Source: Pedobacter roseus
Lineage (GTDB): Bacteria > Bacteroidota > Bacteroidia > Sphingobacteriales > Sphingobacteriaceae
Direction: 5' to 3'
DNA length: 64,000 nucleotides
Assembly (NCBI RefSeq): GCF_014395225.1
Contig: NZ_CP060723.1
Location: 5,890,001 to 5,954,000 of the forward strand
A model generated the notes under the pieces. That model did no database searches. It saw only the letters and a list, made by a program, of their open reading frames with translations, and was not told the origin of the DNA. The position numbers were made by a program, and so were the translations under genes. Below are positions 43,591 to 53,318 of this stretch, one piece after another; position 1 is the stretch's first letter; every line of letters starts with the position of its first letter.

Positions 43591-44958
43591 ATGTCTCGAA
43601 AACTGTTACTAGAGCATATAAACGTACCAGGCATCAACACGCTTGAAGTCTATCGCCAAAAAGGCGGGTATCGTGCTGTGGAAAAAGCCCTGAAAACTTT
43701 AACACCTGAAGAGATTGTTGAAGAGGTTAAAAAATCAGGCTTACGCGGTCGCGGGGGTGCGGGGTTCCCAACGGGGATGAAATGGAGCTTTTTGGCCAAG
43801 CCTGAAGGTGTTGCACGTTATTTGGTGTGTAATGCTGATGAGTCTGAGCCAGGAACTTTTAAAGACCGTTATTTAATGACATATATTCCCCATGCTTTAA
43901 TTGAGGGAATGATTGTATCTAGCTTCGCTTTAGGCGCTAAGGTTTCTTACATCTATGTACGGGGCGAAATGATGCCTCAGATCCGCATTTTAGAGAAAGC
44001 CATTGCTGAAGCTAAAGCTGCAGGATGGTTGGGTAAAAATATTTTAGGTACTGGTTACGATTTAGAATTATATGTTCAGCCAGGTGGTGGCGCTTATATA
44101 TGTGGTGAAGAAACCGCATTGTTAGAATCACTAGAGGGTAAAAGAGGTAATCCACGTATTAAACCACCATTCCCGGCGATTGCTGGTTTATATGGTTGTC
44201 CAACAGTGGTTAACAATGTGGAGTCGATTGCCGCAGTTGTACCGATTATTAACGATGGTGGTGATGAATATGCAAAAATCGGTATCGGTAGAAGTACAGG
44301 TACAAAATTAATATCGGCATCTGGTAATTTAGTAAAACCAGGCGTTTACGAAATCGAATTGGGTTTGCCGGTAGAAGAATTTATCTACTCGGATGAATAT
44401 TGTGGCGGTATTGCCAATGGCAAACGCTTAAAAGCAACAGTTGCAGGTGGATCATCTGTACCTATTTTGCCTGCCAATTTAACTTTAAAATACGCTAACG
44501 GCGAGCCTCGTTTAATGAGTTACGAATCTTTGTCTGAAGGTGGCTTTGCAACAGGAACCATGATGGGATCTGGTGGTTTTATCGCTTTTGATGAAGATCA
44601 GTGTATTGTTCGTAATACCTGGAATTTTGCCCGTTTTTATCATCATGAAAGCTGTGGACAATGTTCGCCTTGTCGTGAGGGTACCGGATGGATGGAAAAA
44701 GTATTGCAGAAAATCGAACATGGTCATGGTAAAATGGAAGATGTTGATTTATTGTGGGATATTCAACGCAAGATTGAAGGAAATACAATCTGTCCGCTGG
44801 GTGATGCAGCAGCCTGGCCGGTAGCTAGTGCTATCCGTCACTTCAGGGATGAATTTGAATGGCACATTAAAGAACCGGTTAAAAGCCAGAGCCAGAATTA
44901 TGGCATTGCAAATTATGCAACACCAATTGAAAAAGCTCCGGTAACGGAAGAGAAATAA
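43591..44958 (+). CDS. nuoF: NADH dehydrogenase subunit F
   Basis: 455 residues, the 51-kDa NADH- and FMN-binding subunit. Seen: the NADH loop GLRGRGGAGFPTGMKW (about 50-65), the FMN region YVCNADESEPGTFKDR-like (LVCNADESEPGTFKDR), GGGAYICGEETALLESLEG, and the N3 [4Fe-4S] ligands SCGQCSPCREGT plus the later GNTICPLGDAA. It oxidises NADH. It has a C-terminal tail with extra residues after the domain. Confidence 0.97.
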   Translation: MSRKLLLEHINVPGINTLEVYRQKGGYRAVEKALKTLTPEEIVEEVKKSGLRGRGGAGFPTGMKWSFLAKPEGVARYLVCNADESEPGTFKDRYLMTYIPHALIEGMIVSSFALGAKVSYIYVRGEMMPQIRILEKAIAEAKAAGWLGKNILGTGYDLELYVQPGGGAYICGEETALLESLEGKRGNPRIKPPFPAIAGLYGCPTVVNNVESIAAVVPIINDGGDEYAKIGIGRSTGTKLISASGNLVKPGVYEIELGLPVEEFIYSDEYCGGIANGKRLKATVAGGSSVPILPANLTLKYANGEPRLMSYESLSEGGFATGTMMGSGGFIAFDEDQCIVRNTWNFARFYHHESCGQCSPCREGTGWMEKVLQKIEHGHGKMEDVDLLWDIQRKIEGNTICPLGDAAAWPVASAIRHFRDEFEWHIKEPVKSQSQNYGIANYATPIEKAPVTEEK

Positions 44959-45025
44959 TTTTCGCCTTGTTTCGTAGAAACGCGAACCAAAGCGATACAA
45001 AAAAATAAAAAGAATATCATTAACC

Positions 45026-46036
45026 ATGAGTGAAAAAGTTAAGGTTACGATAGATGGGATAACAGTAGAGGTTGATAATGGAACAACCATTCTGAATGCT
45101 GCAAGGCAGATCGGAGGGGATATTGTTCCACCAGCAATGTGCTATTATTCTAAATTGCAAGGCAGTGGCGGTAAATGCCGTACCTGTATTGTAAAAGTGA
45201 CTAAAGGTTCGGAGAAAGATCCACGCCCTATGCCGAAGTTGGTGGCTTCTTGCCGTACCACGGTGATGGATGGAATGGAAGTGCTTAACATTACTTCTCC
45301 TGAAGTTTTGGAAGCACGTGCAGGTGTTGTGGAGATCTTGTTGATTAACCACCCTCTAGATTGCCCAGTTTGTGATCAGGCAGGAGAATGTGATCTTCAG
45401 AATTTAGGTTATGAGCATGGTTTGCAAAAAACACGTTATGAGTTTGAGCGCCGTACTTTCGAACGCATTGATATAGGTGATAAGATCCAGTTGCACATGA
45501 ACCGTTGTATACTGTGCTACCGTTGTGTTTTCACTGCTGATCAGATTACAAACAAACGTGTTCATGGTATCTTAAACCGTGGCGATCACTCTGAAATTTC
45601 TACTTATATCCAACAAGCTGTAGATAACGATTTCTCTGGAAACGTAATCGATGTTTGTCCTGTTGGTGCTTTAACCGATAAAACTTTCAGGTTTAAAAAC
45701 CGTGTTTGGTTTACCAAACCAGTTGATGCACACCGCGATTGCGATCACGAAAAATGCAACGGTAAAGTAACCCTTTGGTATAAAGGAGCAGATGTCCTGC
45801 GTGTTACCGCACGTAAAGATCAGTTTGGTGAGGTTGAAGAGTTTATTTGTAACACTTGCCGTTTTGATAAAAAAGCAACTGCCGATTGGGTAATCGAACA
45901 CCCAACTCATATTGATGATACTTCGGTAATTGCATCAAATCACTACGAAACATTAAAACCTTTGCACGTTATTCAGCCAAATGAGGCATTACAGGCGGCA
46001 AATGAAATTGAATTACATAAAACAGTTAAATACTAA
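45026..46036 (+). CDS. nuoG: NADH dehydrogenase subunit G, short form
   Basis: 336 residues with only the iron-sulfur part. The N1b [2Fe-2S] ligands are in MCYYSKLQGSGGKCRTC, N4/N5 are in HPLDCPVCDQAGECDLQ and CILCYRCVF...DVCPVGAL, and a further Cys-rich segment reads CDHEKCNG...FICNTC. The large molybdopterin-like C-terminal domain of E. coli NuoG (about 900 aa) is missing and the next gene follows at once, so this is a natural short form. Last base overlaps nuoH. Confidence 0.94.
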   Translation: MSEKVKVTIDGITVEVDNGTTILNAARQIGGDIVPPAMCYYSKLQGSGGKCRTCIVKVTKGSEKDPRPMPKLVASCRTTVMDGMEVLNITSPEVLEARAGVVEILLINHPLDCPVCDQAGECDLQNLGYEHGLQKTRYEFERRTFERIDIGDKIQLHMNRCILCYRCVFTADQITNKRVHGILNRGDHSEISTYIQQAVDNDFSGNVIDVCPVGALTDKTFRFKNRVWFTKPVDAHRDCDHEKCNGKVTLWYKGADVLRVTARKDQFGEVEEFICNTCRFDKKATADWVIEHPTHIDDTSVIASNHYETLKPLHVIQPNEALQAANEIELHKTVKY

Positions 46037-47073
46037 TGGATAGCGCTTTTGTTATAGAAAAATTTATCCTGGTAGCTGTAATTTTCGGCATCAGTTTAGT
46101 TATTGCCATGTATTCTACTTATGCTGAACGTAAGGTTGCTGCATATTTACAAGATCGTTTAGGACCGGATAGAGCTGGCCCCTTTGGTATTTTACAGCCT
46201 TTGGCCGATGGTGTGAAGATGTTTATGAAAGAGGAAATTATTCCAACTTCATCCAACCGGTTTTTGTTTATCGCTGGCCCGGGTTTAGCATTGCTTTGTG
46301 CCTGTATTGGTACGGCGGTTATTCCATGGGGAAGCCCGGTATTAATTGCAGGTAAAACAGTTGCTTTACAGGTTGCTGATATCAATGTAGGTGTTTTATA
46401 CATCTTTGGTGTAGTTTCTTTAGGTGTTTATGGTGTAATGATTGGTGGATGGGCATCAAACAACAAATACTCTTTGTTAAGTGCCATCCGTGCAGCTTCA
46501 CAGAATATCAGTTATGAAATCGCAATGGGATTATCAATCATTGCATTGCTTTTAATGACCAATACTTTAAGCTTAAAGGAAATCGTTGATCAGCAACATG
46601 GCTGGAGATGGAATGTTTTATATCAGCCACTTGGTTTTTTAATCTTTATGGTTTGTTCTTTCGCCGAAACCAACCGTGCCCCATTCGATTTACCTGAATG
46701 TGAAACGGAATTGATCGGTGGTTATCATACAGAATACTCATCAATGAAATTAGGGTTTTACCTTTTTGCTGAGTATATCAACATGTTCGTATCATCGGCA
46801 GTAATGGCAGCTTTATATTGGGGCGGTTACAATTATCCGGGTATGGATTCGATGGCAGTTTGGTTAGGACCAACTTGGGCACCACTTTTTGGTACAGCAG
46901 TTTTCTTTGCTAAAATATTTGCTTTCATCTTTTTCTTCATGTGGGTACGCTGGACAATCCCTCGTTTCCGTTACGATCAATTGATGAATTTGGGTTGGAA
47001 AGGTTTAATACCTTTGGCCATTGCCAATATTATAATAACAGGTGTTGTGATTGCGATTATTGAGAAGTTTTAA
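46036..47073 (+). CDS. nuoH: NADH dehydrogenase subunit H
   Basis: 345 residues, eight membrane helices. Conserved quinone-site segments are YAERKVAAYLQDRLGPDRAGPFGILQPLADG and AETNRAPFDLPECETELIGGYHTEYSS. It links the peripheral arm to the membrane arm. Overlaps nuoG by one base and precedes nuoI by 2 nt. Confidence 0.97.
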   Translation: MDSAFVIEKFILVAVIFGISLVIAMYSTYAERKVAAYLQDRLGPDRAGPFGILQPLADGVKMFMKEEIIPTSSNRFLFIAGPGLALLCACIGTAVIPWGSPVLIAGKTVALQVADINVGVLYIFGVVSLGVYGVMIGGWASNNKYSLLSAIRAASQNISYEIAMGLSIIALLLMTNTLSLKEIVDQQHGWRWNVLYQPLGFLIFMVCSFAETNRAPFDLPECETELIGGYHTEYSSMKLGFYLFAEYINMFVSSAVMAALYWGGYNYPGMDSMAVWLGPTWAPLFGTAVFFAKIFAFIFFFMWVRWTIPRFRYDQLMNLGWKGLIPLAIANIIITGVVIAIIEKF

Positions 47074-47075
47074 TT

Positions 47076-47579
47076 ATGGAATCATTAAGTAATAAGAAAA
47101 AAGTACTGGAACAAAAGCCGTTGAGCTTTATGGAGCGTATGTACCTGCCGGCAATTGCTAAGGGTATGGGCATTACCATCAGTCACTTATTTAAAAAAGA
47201 GGCTACTATTAGATATCCTGAAGTAGAACGCGAATTCTCTACAAACTTTAGGGGTATGCACTCGCTTAAACGTGATGAGAATGGAAAAGAGCGTTGTACC
47301 GCCTGCGGTTTATGTGCTTTATCTTGTCCTGCTGAGGCAATCACAATGATTGCTGCAGAGCGCAAGCCTGAAGAGAAAGATTTATACCGCGAAGAAAAAT
47401 ATGCTGCAACATACGAAATCAACATGTTGCGTTGCATTTTCTGTGGGTTATGTGAAGAAGCTTGCCCTAAAGAGGCGATTTACTTAGATGGACCAATTGT
47501 TCCGGCTGATTATTTACGTAAGGATTTTATTTACGGAAAAGATAAGCTGGTTGAGGCTCCATTGGAAATGAAAAAGTAA
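47076..47579 (+). CDS. nuoI: NADH dehydrogenase subunit I
   Basis: 167 residues with two ferredoxin-type [4Fe-4S] motifs, CTACGLCALSCPAEAI (about 73) and CIFCGLCEEACPKEAI (about 119), the N6a and N6b clusters. It sits between NuoG and NuoB in the electron chain. The N-terminus has an extension before the ferredoxin fold. Confidence 0.97.
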   Translation: MESLSNKKKVLEQKPLSFMERMYLPAIAKGMGITISHLFKKEATIRYPEVEREFSTNFRGMHSLKRDENGKERCTACGLCALSCPAEAITMIAAERKPEEKDLYREEKYAATYEINMLRCIFCGLCEEACPKEAIYLDGPIVPADYLRKDFIYGKDKLVEAPLEMKK

Positions 47580-47655
47580 TTAATGGTTCGTGAGGACACG
47601 AGCCACGGAAAAAAATGATTTGTGGAGACACAAACCATAGAACATAAATAAATAA
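47580..47655. repeat. Two short GTG-GAGA-CAC hairpins between nuoI and nuoJ
   Basis: GGTTCGTGAGGACACGAGCC (about 47584-47603) and TTTGTGGAGACACAAACC (about 47619-47637) are each palindromic around GAGGA/GAGA and share layout. They look like copies of one small palindromic unit. Confidence 0.6.
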
Positions 47656-47662
47656 ACAATTA

Positions 47663-48166
47663 ATGAGTACACAAGTATTCTATTTCGTAGCCACATTAAG
47701 TATCATCTTTTCGCTGCTGGTGATTTTTGCAAAAAATCCAATCCACAGTGTATTATACTTAATCCTTACCTTTTTCACTTTCACTGTTCACTATGTGCTG
47801 TTAAATGCACAATTTTTGGCCGTGGTAAACTTTATTGTTTACATGGGGGCAATTATGGTACTTTTCCTTTTTGTACTGATGTTGCTTAACCTGAACAATG
47901 AAACCGAACCAAGTAAATCTCCACTGATTAAAATTGTCGGCGTAATTGCCGGAGGTTGTTTGGTAATAACTTTAATTGGTTCTTTAAAATCAGCAAGTAT
48001 TAACAGTCCGTTGATTTTGAAAAACCCGGGATTAGGATTGGTAGAAAATTTAGGTAAAGAGCTTTTTGGGCCATTTTTATTACCATTCGAATTATCATCT
48101 CTATTACTATTGGCAGCAATGGTTGGAGCCGTTTTATTATCTAAAAGAGATGAGGTAGAAGCATAA
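47663..48166 (+). CDS. nuoJ: NADH dehydrogenase subunit J
   Basis: 167 residues, five membrane helices. It has the motif NFIVYMGAIMVLFLFVLMLLNL, the pi-bulge helix of the family, and ends with LLLLAAMVGAVLLSKRDE. Its last base is the first of nuoK. Confidence 0.95.
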   Translation: MSTQVFYFVATLSIIFSLLVIFAKNPIHSVLYLILTFFTFTVHYVLLNAQFLAVVNFIVYMGAIMVLFLFVLMLLNLNNETEPSKSPLIKIVGVIAGGCLVITLIGSLKSASINSPLILKNPGLGLVENLGKELFGPFLLPFELSSLLLLAAMVGAVLLSKRDEVEA

Positions 48167-48495
48167 TGGAAAATTTATTCACACAAGCAGCAGGCGTTCC
48201 GCTAAACCACTACATCTATTTAAGTGCCATTATTTTTTCTATTGGCGTAATTGGTGTACTTACGCGCAGAAATGCCATCGTAATTTTTATGTCGGTTGAG
48301 CTGATGCTTAACGCCGTTAATTTACTTTTAACCGCGTTTTCAGTTCACAGCAACGACCCATCAGGACAGGTTTTCGTATTCTTCATTATGGCTTTGGCGG
48401 CTGCAGAAGTTGCAGTAGGCTTAGCGATTATTGTAATGGTTTACCGCAATACGAAATCGATAGATATTAATGTTTTAAATCGCCTTAAGTGGTAA
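48166..48495 (+). CDS. nuoK: NADH dehydrogenase subunit K
   Basis: 109 residues, three membrane helices. The conserved Glu residues are in MSVELMLNAVNLLLTAF and AAAEVAVGLAIIVMVY. An MrpC-like channel subunit. Overlaps nuoJ by one base; 13 nt before nuoL. Confidence 0.96.
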   Translation: MENLFTQAAGVPLNHYIYLSAIIFSIGVIGVLTRRNAIVIFMSVELMLNAVNLLLTAFSVHSNDPSGQVFVFFIMALAAAEVAVGLAIIVMVYRNTKSIDINVLNRLKW

Positions 48496-48508
48496 ATATA
48501 TAATAAGA

Positions 48509-50410
48509 ATGACAATAGAACAATTGATTTGGTTGGTTCCGTTACTTCCTTTTTTAGGGTTTGTAATTAATGGACTAGGCAGAAACTCTTTATCTAAAGG
48601 ACTTGTTGGTATCATCGGAAGTGGGGTAATCCTGGCATCCTTTATCATCAGCGTAGTTATTTTCTTTAGTTTACAAGGCGACACACAAAAAGCTCACGAA
48701 GTATTTTTATTCGATTGGATTAGTGCAGGTACGTTGCATATTCCGTTATCTTTCCTGGTTGATCCTTTAAGCTCGATCATGCTTTTGATCATTACCGGAA
48801 TTGGTTTCCTGATTCATTTATATTCTACCAGTTACATGCACGATGATGCTGGGTTTGGTAAGTTTTTCTCCTACCTAAACCTGTTTGTATTCTTCATGCT
48901 TTTATTGGTATTGGGTTCTAACTATATCGTCATGTTTATCGGTTGGGAAGGGGTAGGTTTATGCTCATACCTGTTAATCGGTTTCTGGTATACCAACAAT
49001 GCTTATGCATCGGCAGCTAAGAAAGCTTTTGTAATGAACCGTATCGGCGATTTAGGCTTTTTACTAGGGGTGTTCTTAATCTTCACTACTTTTGGCAGTG
49101 TAGAATTTGCTAAAGTTTTTCCTCAGGCAGCCAATATGTTGCCAGGTAATGATACTTTGGTTTTAATCACCATTTTATTGTTTATCGGTGCCTGCGGTAA
49201 ATCGGCCCAGTTGCCTTTATTTACCTGGTTACCAGATGCAATGGCCGGACCAACACCAGTTTCAGCTTTAATCCACGCTGCAACCATGGTAACCGCTGGT
49301 ATTTATATGATTGCCCGTTCGAGTGTATTGTTCGATCTTGCGCCACTTACCCAGCACATCATTGCCATTATTGGTGCGGCAACCGCTTTAGTGGCGGCAA
49401 TTATTGCTTTAACTCAAACAGATATCAAAAAAGTATTGGCTTATTCAACCGTATCGCAATTGGGATATATGTTTTTAGGTCTAGGCGTTGGCGCTTATAC
49501 AGGTTCATTCTTCCACGTATTAACTCACGCTTTCTTTAAAGCGTTACTGTTCTTAGGCGCTGGTTCGGTTATCCATGCCATGCACCACGAACAGGATATG
49601 CGCCACATGGGCGGATTGAGGAAGAAACTTCCGGTTACTTTTCTGACCATGATGATCGGTACCATTGCCATTGCAGGTTTACCGCCATTCTCTGGTTTCT
49701 TCTCTAAAGATGAAATTTTGGCACATGCTTTCCAGGCGAGTCCAATTTTATGGGGAGTAGGAGTATTAACTGCATTCTTAACCGCATTTTACATGTTCAG
49801 AATGATGTTTTTAACTTTCTCTGGTAAATACCGTGGAACACATCATGAAGAAAGCCATGTACACGAATCGCCTACAGCGATGACCTTGCCGTTAATCATT
49901 TTAGCTATTCTTGCAGCAATTGGCGGAGCAATCAACTTTCCGCATATTTTTGGTGGAAACGAATGGTTGGCGCACTGGTTATCGGGCGCAGGTGTTGCAC
50001 AGCACGAACTGGATTTAAGCCATTCAACTGAGCTTGCGCTGATGGCTACTTCAGTGGTTGCGGCTATCATTGCTTTAATTTATGCCTATGGCCGTTATGT
50101 AAAAGGAGCGCGAGTTCCGGTAGCTGATGAAGCACCACGTTCTGCACTGGCAAAATTATCTTACAACAAATTCTACCTGGATGAAATTTATGATTTCATC
50201 ATCACCAAACCGTTAGATGCACTTTCGAGATTCTTTTACAGGATCATGGATAGCAAATTTATTGATGGAATTGTGAACGGATTAGGATGGAGCACAAACG
50301 AAGCCAGTAAAGGTGTGCGTTTGTTACAGAGTGGAAACGTAGGTTTCTATATATTTATGATGGTATTTGGTATCATCGCATTGCTTGCATATACATTTTA
50401 TTACATATAA
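48509..50410 (+). CDS. nuoL: NADH dehydrogenase subunit L
   Basis: 633 residues, an antiporter-like subunit with a long C-terminal lateral helix. Core motifs are GWEGVGLCSYLLIGFWY (key Glu, about 149), LPDAMAGPTPVSALIHAATMVTAGIY (Lys-adjacent helix), ALTQTDIKKVLAYSTVSQLGYM, and the His-rich FFHVLTHAFFKALLFLGAGSVIHAMH. It pumps protons at the end of the membrane arm. Confidence 0.97.
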   Translation: MTIEQLIWLVPLLPFLGFVINGLGRNSLSKGLVGIIGSGVILASFIISVVIFFSLQGDTQKAHEVFLFDWISAGTLHIPLSFLVDPLSSIMLLIITGIGFLIHLYSTSYMHDDAGFGKFFSYLNLFVFFMLLLVLGSNYIVMFIGWEGVGLCSYLLIGFWYTNNAYASAAKKAFVMNRIGDLGFLLGVFLIFTTFGSVEFAKVFPQAANMLPGNDTLVLITILLFIGACGKSAQLPLFTWLPDAMAGPTPVSALIHAATMVTAGIYMIARSSVLFDLAPLTQHIIAIIGAATALVAAIIALTQTDIKKVLAYSTVSQLGYMFLGLGVGAYTGSFFHVLTHAFFKALLFLGAGSVIHAMHHEQDMRHMGGLRKKLPVTFLTMMIGTIAIAGLPPFSGFFSKDEILAHAFQASPILWGVGVLTAFLTAFYMFRMMFLTFSGKYRGTHHEESHVHESPTAMTLPLIILAILAAIGGAINFPHIFGGNEWLAHWLSGAGVAQHELDLSHSTELALMATSVVAAIIALIYAYGRYVKGARVPVADEAPRSALAKLSYNKFYLDEIYDFIITKPLDALSRFFYRIMDSKFIDGIVNGLGWSTNEASKGVRLLQSGNVGFYIFMMVFGIIALLAYTFYYI

Positions 50411-50430
50411 AAAGGGTTCAAAATTAAATA

Positions 50431-51894
50431 ATGGAACAACTTTTACTACTTATATTTCTTCCGCTTGTAGGTGCAATCATTACTGCATTTACTGGTAAGT
50501 CGGCTAAAATAGTTTCTACCGTATTTTCGGTGGTTTCTTTGGTGTTGGCTTTGGTTATCGCCTGTAACTTCATTCCTAATGCAAATACCCAGTTTGAGGT
50601 TAATTTGCCATGGATTGCCGAATTAGGTATCAACTTCCATGCGGGTATCGATGGCATTAGCATGCTTGTGGTATTGCTAACCAATTTATTGGTGCCGATC
50701 ATTATCTTATCGAGCTACAAACACGATTATAAAAATCCTGCCGCATTTTATGGCTTGATTTTATTTATGCAATGCGGCCTTTTGCTGGTATTTACTGCGC
50801 TTGATGCTTTCTTGTTCTACATCGGATGGGAAGCTGCATTAATCCCGATTTATTTTATCTGTGCCATCTGGGGAGGAAAAGACCGTATCCGCATCAACAT
50901 GAAATTTTTTGTGTACACCATTGCGGGTTCATTATTTATGTTGATGGGTATCATTTACCTTTACCTTCAAAACCCGGCACACAATTTTGATATTCAGGCA
51001 TTTTACGCTTTAAATTTAGATAGTGCACAACAGGGATGGATTTTCTGGGCTTTCTTTATTGCTTTTGCCATTAAGATGCCGATTTTCCCTTTCCACACCT
51101 GGCAGCCAGATACCTATACAGCAGCTCCTGCTCAGGGTACGATGTTGTTATCGGGTATCATGTTAAAAATGGGTATTTATGGCGTAATCAGGTGGTTATT
51201 ACCAATTGTTCCGGCAGGCGTTCACGATTGGGGGCAGTTAGCCATCATTTTATCAATAATTGGTATCGTTTATGCGTCGTTAATTGCTTTTACCCAAAAA
51301 GATGCAAAACGTTTGGTAGCCTATTCATCAATTGCACACGTTGGCTTAATCGCAGCGGGCATCTTCGCTTTCAACCAGCAAGGCATGCAGGGCGCCATGG
51401 TGCAGATGTTGAGTCACGGTATTAACGTAGTAGGTTTATTCTTCGTCCTGGATATCATCTTCAGCCGTTTAAAAACAAATAAAATTGAAGAGTTAGGCGG
51501 AATTGCCAAAGTAGCCCCTCAATTGGCAATTGTATTCTTAATTATCGTATTAGGAACAGTAGCTTTACCAGGAACAAACGGATTTATAGGTGAATTCTTA
51601 TTGTTAATGGGTGTTTACAAATATGGCATCTGGGCAGCCGCCATTGCAGGTTTAACCATCATTTTCGGAGCGGTTTACATGTTGCGCATGTATCAAAATG
51701 TAATGCTTGGCGAAACCAACAGTTTAACCATCACTTTCACCGATATTAAAGGAACTGAAAAATTGGTTCTTTATACTATATGTGCATTAATTATTGTTCT
51801 GGGTGTTTATCCCAAACCAATTTTGCACTTAACAGAGGCATCTGTACAACATTTATTAGAACAGGTAAATCAAAAATTAAACACAGTAAATTAA
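50431..51894 (+). CDS. nuoM: NADH dehydrogenase subunit M
   Basis: 487 residues, fourteen membrane helices. Motifs are FLFYIGWEAALIPIYFI (Glu), FPFHTWQPDTYTAAPAQGTMLLSGIMLKMGIYG, and LIAFTQKDAKRLVAYSSIAHVGLI. A proton-pumping antiporter-like subunit between NuoL and NuoN, 3 nt before nuoN. Confidence 0.97.
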   Translation: MEQLLLLIFLPLVGAIITAFTGKSAKIVSTVFSVVSLVLALVIACNFIPNANTQFEVNLPWIAELGINFHAGIDGISMLVVLLTNLLVPIIILSSYKHDYKNPAAFYGLILFMQCGLLLVFTALDAFLFYIGWEAALIPIYFICAIWGGKDRIRINMKFFVYTIAGSLFMLMGIIYLYLQNPAHNFDIQAFYALNLDSAQQGWIFWAFFIAFAIKMPIFPFHTWQPDTYTAAPAQGTMLLSGIMLKMGIYGVIRWLLPIVPAGVHDWGQLAIILSIIGIVYASLIAFTQKDAKRLVAYSSIAHVGLIAAGIFAFNQQGMQGAMVQMLSHGINVVGLFFVLDIIFSRLKTNKIEELGGIAKVAPQLAIVFLIIVLGTVALPGTNGFIGEFLLLMGVYKYGIWAAAIAGLTIIFGAVYMLRMYQNVMLGETNSLTITFTDIKGTEKLVLYTICALIIVLGVYPKPILHLTEASVQHLLEQVNQKLNTVN

Positions 51895-51897
51895 GCA

Positions 51898-53271
51898 ATG
51901 AATATTATTATAACCATTAGTATAACAGCTTTTATAGTGCTTTATGCAGGTTTGTTTAAAGCAAATAAAGCATTACTACCACTTACCGTTGTTGGCTTAC
52001 TTACTGCACTAGGATTTACTTTCTGCGCCTGGAATGGCAATGCTGTTCATTTCGGAATGATGCAGACTGATAACTTCGCCTTAGCATTCTCTGGTGTATG
52101 TATTATCGGTACGCTTTTGATCTTCTTATTAACACAAAACTATTTTCACGCCAAAAGCGATAACATAGCCGAATATTATACCCTGATCCTTTTCGCCCTA
52201 GCAGGGATGATCATGATGGTATCGTATAAAAACATGGCGATGTTGTTTGTAGGCTTGGAAATCATGTCAGTGAGTTTGTATATCCTTGCAGGTATCCGAA
52301 AAAAGGATTTTGCCTCTAACGAAGCTTCTTTAAAGTATTTCCTGATGGGTGCTTTTTCAACAGGCTTTTTGTTATTTGGTATTACTTTAATCTATGGAGC
52401 TACAGGTTCATTCGATTTAGATAAAATCCAGGCCTACCTGGTTGACCATAATACTTCAGTTTCGCCGATATTTTATCCTGGTGTGATCCTGATGATGATT
52501 GGCCTTTGCTTTAAAATTGGTGCTGCTCCTTTTCACTTCTGGACGCCTGATGTATATGAAGGTTCGCCATCTTTGATCACTACTTTTATGAGTACAGTGG
52601 TTAAAACTGCTGGTTTTGCTGCTTTTTTAAGATTATTTGCTGGTTCATTTGCCCCACTTCACGATTTCTGGGTTGCACCTTTAATGGTTATCGTTTGTTT
52701 AACCTTGTTTATCGGAAACGTAACGGCCCTGTTCCAAAAAAACTTCAAAAGAATGCTGGCTTATTCCAGTATCTCACATGCGGGTTACTTGTTATTTTCA
52801 TTGATCGTATTAACGAAAAACTCTGGAAACAATGTTTTGGTTTATGCAGCGGCTTATACTTTTGCTTCTATTATTGCATTTGCGGTATTGATCCTGGTTA
52901 AACAAAAAACAGGTAGCGATAGCTTCGAAAGTTTTAATGGTTTAGGTAAGAAAAATCCTTTAGTGGCTTTATCACTTACCATTGCCATGCTTTCTTTAGC
53001 CGGTATTCCATTAACTGCAGGTTTTATTGGAAAGTACCTGATGTTCCTTAATGTAATGACCCAGTATAAAACTTTATTAGTTGCATTTGCTATTTTAAAT
53101 GCACTGGTGGGCTTTTACTATTATTTTAAGGTAATTGTGGCTGTTTGGTTTAAAGATGGCGCTGAAACAGAGCTTTCTACCCCTGTACAATATAAAGTTG
53201 TATTGTTGGTATCAGTAGTAATCACACTTATTTTAGGTATTTACCCTGCAATTATTTTAAACCTGATATAG
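51898..53271 (+). CDS. nuoN: NADH dehydrogenase subunit N
   Basis: 457 residues, fourteen membrane helices. Motifs are MLFVGLEIMSVSLYILAGIRK, FHFWTPDVYEGSPSLITTFMSTVVKTAGFAAF (here Val-Tyr-Glu-Gly as in NuoN) and NFKRMLAYSSISHAGYLL. Last of the fourteen nuo genes. It closes the operon; dedA follows after about 50 bp with a possible own promoter. Confidence 0.97.
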   Translation: MNIIITISITAFIVLYAGLFKANKALLPLTVVGLLTALGFTFCAWNGNAVHFGMMQTDNFALAFSGVCIIGTLLIFLLTQNYFHAKSDNIAEYYTLILFALAGMIMMVSYKNMAMLFVGLEIMSVSLYILAGIRKKDFASNEASLKYFLMGAFSTGFLLFGITLIYGATGSFDLDKIQAYLVDHNTSVSPIFYPGVILMMIGLCFKIGAAPFHFWTPDVYEGSPSLITTFMSTVVKTAGFAAFLRLFAGSFAPLHDFWVAPLMVIVCLTLFIGNVTALFQKNFKRMLAYSSISHAGYLLFSLIVLTKNSGNNVLVYAAAYTFASIIAFAVLILVKQKTGSDSFESFNGLGKKNPLVALSLTIAMLSLAGIPLTAGFIGKYLMFLNVMTQYKTLLVAFAILNALVGFYYYFKVIVAVWFKDGAETELSTPVQYKVVLLVSVVITLILGIYPAIILNLI

Positions 53272-53318
53272 GTATGCTGTTGTTTAATAATTATTTGTAG
53301 TTTTACGAATAATTGAAT

